DNA of 9,213 nt from an archaeon (GTDB lineage Archaea > Iainarchaeota > Iainarchaeia > Iainarchaeales > Iainarchaeaceae), in the NCBI GenBank assembly GCA_024653905.1, contig JANLGZ010000088.1:1-9213 (forward strand). Direction: 5' to 3'. This document shows, piece by piece, positions 8,401 through 9,213 of this stretch (the first letter of the stretch is position 1; every line of letters begins with the position of its first letter). The notes under the pieces are model-generated. The model had not been told where the DNA came from. It ran no database searches and saw only the letters and a list, made by a program, of their open reading frames with translations. A program made the position numbers and the translations under genes.

Positions 8401-9213
8401 GAAGGATTTTATGAAGCAAAAGTGGAAATTACGCCAAAATTAAACTGTGAAAATTGTGAAGATATACAGGCAACAAATATCTTAAGCAGAACATTTTACG
8501 CAGGAGACACAGGAGTAAAGGCATGCGAACCATACTCGACCTCAAGACTGGATTTATTCTTGCAGGCATCAGGAATCACTGGAACTGATGCAGACAAGCT
8601 TATCTCAATGACAAAATTCAACGCAACATTAATGATTGATGGTTATTCAACAGACTTCCAAAAAGACTTTGATGTTGCACAAAACAAAACATTCTTTGAT
8701 GCTCCAGATTGGTATTTAGATGAAACAAAAGGATTAGGAGTTTATTTCAAGGATTCAAAATTATTTGGATTCGATTCATACAGCCAACCGAATTATAATT
8801 TACCAGGACCAGGAACTTATGCAATTGTTATTGATGTTGAATATGCAGATGGGTCATGGCAATTATACGATTCAAAAGGAAACCCTAATGCAAAAATAAA
8901 TATTAAAATGGAAAAACTCAAAGGAGCAGAACCAGATAGTCCATTTTACTATTTACCATTTGATGGACAGGTTGGTTTGGAAGAAGGAAGAACTGGATAC
9001 GGAATTAATTATGCAGGAGATTCGGTGTTTATTGATAATGGCACAAACCCAGTACGAACTGTAGAAATAGCAGGCTCAAGCCCAATATCAAACGGGGAAC
9101 TTAAAGTTACAAAAAGCGAAAGCTTTGCAAAAATGCAGATTGGCAGTGAAAGAGGAGTTCTTGCAAAAGTTTCAAGAGCACAGCAGAACCCAACACTGGT
9201 ATTCCAGCCTTCA
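2494..9213 (+). CDS. giant membrane-anchored multi-domain surface protein with carboxypeptidase-regulatory-like and Ig-like domains (3' partial)
   Basis: The frame is open for 2240 codons and has no stop before the window edge. Order of parts: residues 1-44, an aromatic and charged cytoplasmic segment (begins MGIFDGLKEFYYSLEEKYYG); 45-70, one hydrophobic anchor; then a very long outward region. It continues with about six beta-sandwich repeats of carboxypeptidase-regulatory type (75-615) and a longer beta-rich stretch (616-945). A seventh such domain follows (946-1028), then Ig-like domains, three with paired cysteines (1160-1420). A low-complexity region (1440-1640) has two hydrophobic patches. 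Next come a module with WNW and CDGTQ (1828-1879), a CARDB-like beta domain (about 1890-2005), and a C-terminal module shared with the upstream gene (2046-2240). No signal-peptidase site is obvious, so I expect a type II (N-in, C-out) protein. N-x-S/T sequons are frequent. No enzyme active site was seen. A structural, adhesive or cell-contact role is inferred. Homology to the upstream gene predicts about 195 more residues. Confidence 0.9.
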   Translation, partial: MGIFDGLKEFYYSLEEKYYGFLDKIEESVPVYSVIDPIDKVVPSFALFILLGLILITAIILGVFAGALLGGNNTLIISVKDTSGPVSGADMIFFKDGDILLSTETDQLGIAKLPGIAEGDTIDIQVSKENYLTYNDSVIIFELPQAKNVTLQKESEAYTFKTIRMVDDLGQAVSKEFTLRFRCADNPYAQAPAPVNLRPSDNGVAVIKVANDCDGLSVDVSNTNVYAEINGKRITSDDFSIYLSEPTAESGTIIANVYDPQGNPIDGIIIELYKHSELVANPNVGPITVNYTFSGQGNFSNVYPGKYVLKTYDESGSYSEQTSGIISLVAGATEQVAINLREDIRGQITVKVVDKTSKSLIREARVKLLIASSAEELTTIKTGENGEAEFNISKDVQYNAIVSADNYQIGRASNLKISETATTIELVKCTPSTCGSLKVKVVDQDDKLVRNATVALYDASTNFVADIDTKTTDINGIAEFFGVRTGNYYAFAFKEGYSGRSDAGYFNSSTSESSEPNLTVTMEVGTGIVRANVKDKLGRAIPFATIGVFDARTNELIGTDFTDANGSKEFELRANRKIYLIVSKENEEVFAKYVTAKKPVIASTIQEFDIALEKPILKDTVEMEFLGLYQGGKRSQNVQAGATYAAKFKVFIPENKDYDELGVHIRTGKDVLMEKDKLLIREVNAPRTSQIRATRFEPEESNLGEEDYDVTVDDAKWVNLYWYDNVPGGIIPGVYEAEAEVFIKESAAISDKLLMNYRIWGESSDGRERFPEDNTVAAELYSNTKQEIFQVGIITLCDTDFCFTATITDLEEDLIESVTDSYTARVFNPYKLQFVITNNSTARIHNNANLRIVNPDETLKFFDYKITNAESTQTSGVVNGFEFQRMDVGNLNQKNTVRLETQFTPQKAINGIINIQLVSDQAIVFEKNLTIVVAAPKELEIDVEPKLYLSGVPNNVTVTVIDKATRLEVDKAIVRLKDKHSNILDWDVTGKDGVAKLTLPAQAPGEKLKIEVEKPNYNVLVKELSVSDELLDINPSQIGVSLNTKNKAQAEDKFSIRNIAPYALTIKDIKLQGNFKNLIDIVTVRNWLESSYKGLTLEAGDQQEFVLKTALTEDAQALSERIDLEGELIIIAGNFGQEWIFKVPVKIAIGLGSEVDDPTCLVVTRSEWTTSTSGTPKRTEFQIQNNCTVGGTPVALQDLEAMIKWNSNQLGEYTLNFGADEVILRPGYFRLMLGTIQAEQTITAILTFTPFGGVNGLADAEIVIQGTNPLDGENQVLQNSIKTQITSVNLAQCINYDKERLVLNQKESGAFTITADESCGEPIEVEVESNLVTSPGRGFTLAPGESQTIEVFAEDNYPGQYAIFISPQFGSDRRDQLTKNLRVIINSPGCWQLSKYEFDVYDDPAYEFDGFDVANLTNGCVEKPVEVRVKTKDFMDSLQDGALWGLASMAAVMLTNWSNPNKTLMGKDKVTETGEELTIPSGEYHIGDDGYIYNSNNKHPDPKIETLINQRAGPELSIGDTITVDGQGNVTIIKKETTAPVTTPNSTTERVASASQQILGIPPIQGFITGFVNAAPRPSSASPRSSTTGVPITNNQTQVQRNGAAGGILGAAGGMVTGILGTNPWAAGILGTVVGTIQAYNSQEDEISFTTLQKDVEIKNVTLVQGAGSVEKKDNEIELTVEGLHGKVTAPVVPQPLVNNPDLISQGIENFRTIFQNATGFITEEARPKYTQLMVTGERHKYKDKTYSKDDFIDEEGGFLGFYDSDVLDKSKTKLEEETAQKLEQRYNLEFNSVPPMMETQETTSLLNCQAGTKTGNTGYDALPKVKFAWNWKEIKEDTCNEENENGIYCDGTQFSIALLQKINQLTDYVADKGETFNCPAPREDQAATNEIGSYDIGIASVSISKNGTEANVIAILENTNPGIINADVTITAVPTAGGDAIECPDGVQQLTVPAGGREEVRCTYPELTEGFYEAKVEITPKLNCENCEDIQATNILSRTFYAGDTGVKACEPYSTSRLDLFLQASGITGTDADKLISMTKFNATLMIDGYSTDFQKDFDVAQNKTFFDAPDWYLDETKGLGVYFKDSKLFGFDSYSQPNYNLPGPGTYAIVIDVEYADGSWQLYDSKGNPNAKINIKMEKLKGAEPDSPFYYLPFDGQVGLEEGRTGYGINYAGDSVFIDNGTNPVRTVEIAGSSPISNGELKVTKSESFAKMQIGSERGVLAKVSRAQQNPTLVFQPS
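2626..2703 (+). other. predicted transmembrane anchor of the giant protein
   Basis: Residues 45-70 are an uncharged run rich in Leu, Ile, Phe and Gly. They follow a cytoplasmic segment with many acidic, basic and aromatic residues and lead directly into beta domains. It is the only strong hydrophobic helix in the first 1400 residues. Confidence 0.8.
2716..4338 (+). repeat. array of about six diverged beta-sandwich repeats (carboxypeptidase-regulatory-like)
   Basis: These are protein-level repeats of about 80-95 residues, starting near residues 75, 158, 250, 341, 434 and 526. The clearest copies share a first strand ending in V.D, then an A.V.L(Y)D strand, a T(D/E)xNGxAEF turn and a G.Y.....K.GY or K.NY ending. 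Repeats 1, 4, 5 and 6 are the most regular; 2 and 3 are more diverged. A seventh copy sits apart at 5329-5577 (VTVTVIDK..., GKDGVAKL, EKPNYNV). The DNA is not repetitive, so the duplications are old. A C-x4-C pair (C429, C434) sits between repeats 4 and 5. Such domains usually act as rigid spacers or binding modules in surface proteins. Confidence 0.75.
5329..5577 (+). repeat. isolated seventh carboxypeptidase-regulatory-like domain
   Basis: Residues 946-1028 repeat the pattern of the N-terminal array (VTVTVIDKATRLEVDKAIV, then GKDGVAKL and EKPNYNV). They are separated from the array by about 330 residues of different beta-rich sequence. Confidence 0.7.
5962..6789 (+). repeat. three tandem Ig-like domains each with a conserved cysteine pair
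   Basis: Three consecutive units each begin with a Cys on the first strand and have a second Cys just after an N/D-rich turn: C1160-x26-C1187, C1293-x25-C1319 and C1390-x29-C1420. The second Cys is followed in two units by a (E/K)P(I/V)EVxV strand (GEPIEVEV, EKPVEVRV). The regular spacing suggests one intradomain disulfide per unit, which fits an extracytoplasmic location. Confidence 0.65.
6811..6864 (+). other. internal hydrophobic patch in the ectodomain
   Basis: Residues 1440-1457 (DGALWGLASMAAVMLTNW) form a short hydrophobic stretch straight after the third Cys-pair domain. It is too short and interrupted to call a membrane helix with confidence. Confidence 0.4.
7300..7413 (+). other. 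glycine-zipper hydrophobic segment inside the ectodomain
   Basis: Residues 1603-1640 are an uncharged run of Gly, Ala, Ile, Leu and Val with repeated GxxxG spacing and a doubled GILGT. The DNA shows the repeat directly: GGAATACTTGGAAC occurs at 7345-7358 and 7375-7388. It follows a Ser/Thr/Pro/Asn-rich linker (about 7100-7299) and precedes charged sequence. It could be a second membrane-inserting segment, a packing motif or a buried core. Confidence 0.6.
7966..8130 (+). other. conserved WNW...C...CDxxQ module
   Basis: Residues 1826-1879 contain FAWNWKEI (W1830, W1832), then C1840, the motif YCDGTQFSIALL around C1850, a helix ending in YVAD, and C1879. A matching CDxxQ...KVAD...C series is found at 90-191 in the first gene, so this is a shared module of the two proteins. 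I do not know its function. Confidence 0.5.
8629..9213 (+). other. C-terminal module shared with the upstream gene
   Basis: LMIDGY...F (2046-2055), PGTY (2106-2109), PFDG (2155-2158) followed by GRTGYGINYAGDSVFIDN, and FQPS (2237-2240) match in order LMKDDY...F, PGEY, PIDG followed by GTGFNLPIAGKLFYN, and WMPS in the gene ending at 1942. The window stops at the last of these. Confidence 0.6.

Overview
This window looks like a piece of an archaeal chromosome, most likely from a small-genome, DPANN-type lineage (inference; I cannot resolve the phylum). The DNA is AT-rich. Arginine is written almost entirely with AGA/AGG and isoleucine often with ATA. The only clear intergenic gap carries an archaeal TATA box with a purine-rich BRE-like stretch, followed by a GGTGAT ribosome-binding site and a GTG start. 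All genes are on the + strand. I see no RNA genes, mobile elements or CRISPR arrays.

Layout: (1) 1-1942 is the C-terminal part of a large secreted or surface protein whose 5' end lies outside the window. It is read in one frame up to about 190-200 and then in the -1 frame from there to 1942, so it contains a frameshift or base-call error. (2) 1942-2394 encodes a 150-residue five-helix membrane protein, joined to the previous gene by a 1-nt TAATG overlap. It has a weak resemblance to the SpoIIM/DUF95 family. (3) 2395-2493 is a 99-nt gap with a promoter and ribosome-binding site. (4) 2494-9213 is one uninterrupted reading frame of at least 2240 codons, still open at the window edge. It encodes a giant protein with a short cytoplasmic N-terminus, one membrane anchor and a very long outward-facing region of beta-sandwich domains.

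The main observation is that genes 1 and 3 look like tandem paralogs. The end of the giant frame and the upstream gene share an ordered series of motifs: CDxxQ, LMxDxY...F, PGxY and PxDG...GTGY/F, then a terminal (W/F)xPS. In gene 1 this series ends 195 residues before the stop, so I predict that the giant protein ends roughly 200 residues past the window, at about 2430 residues. The same comparison supports the view that gene 1's first frame and second frame belong to one protein.

In cell terms, the window appears to encode a cell-envelope system: two very large anchored or exported multi-domain proteins with a small polytopic membrane protein between them. Possible roles are envelope structure, adhesion or cell-cell contact. 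Nothing in the sequence shows an enzymatic active site, so these roles are inference.
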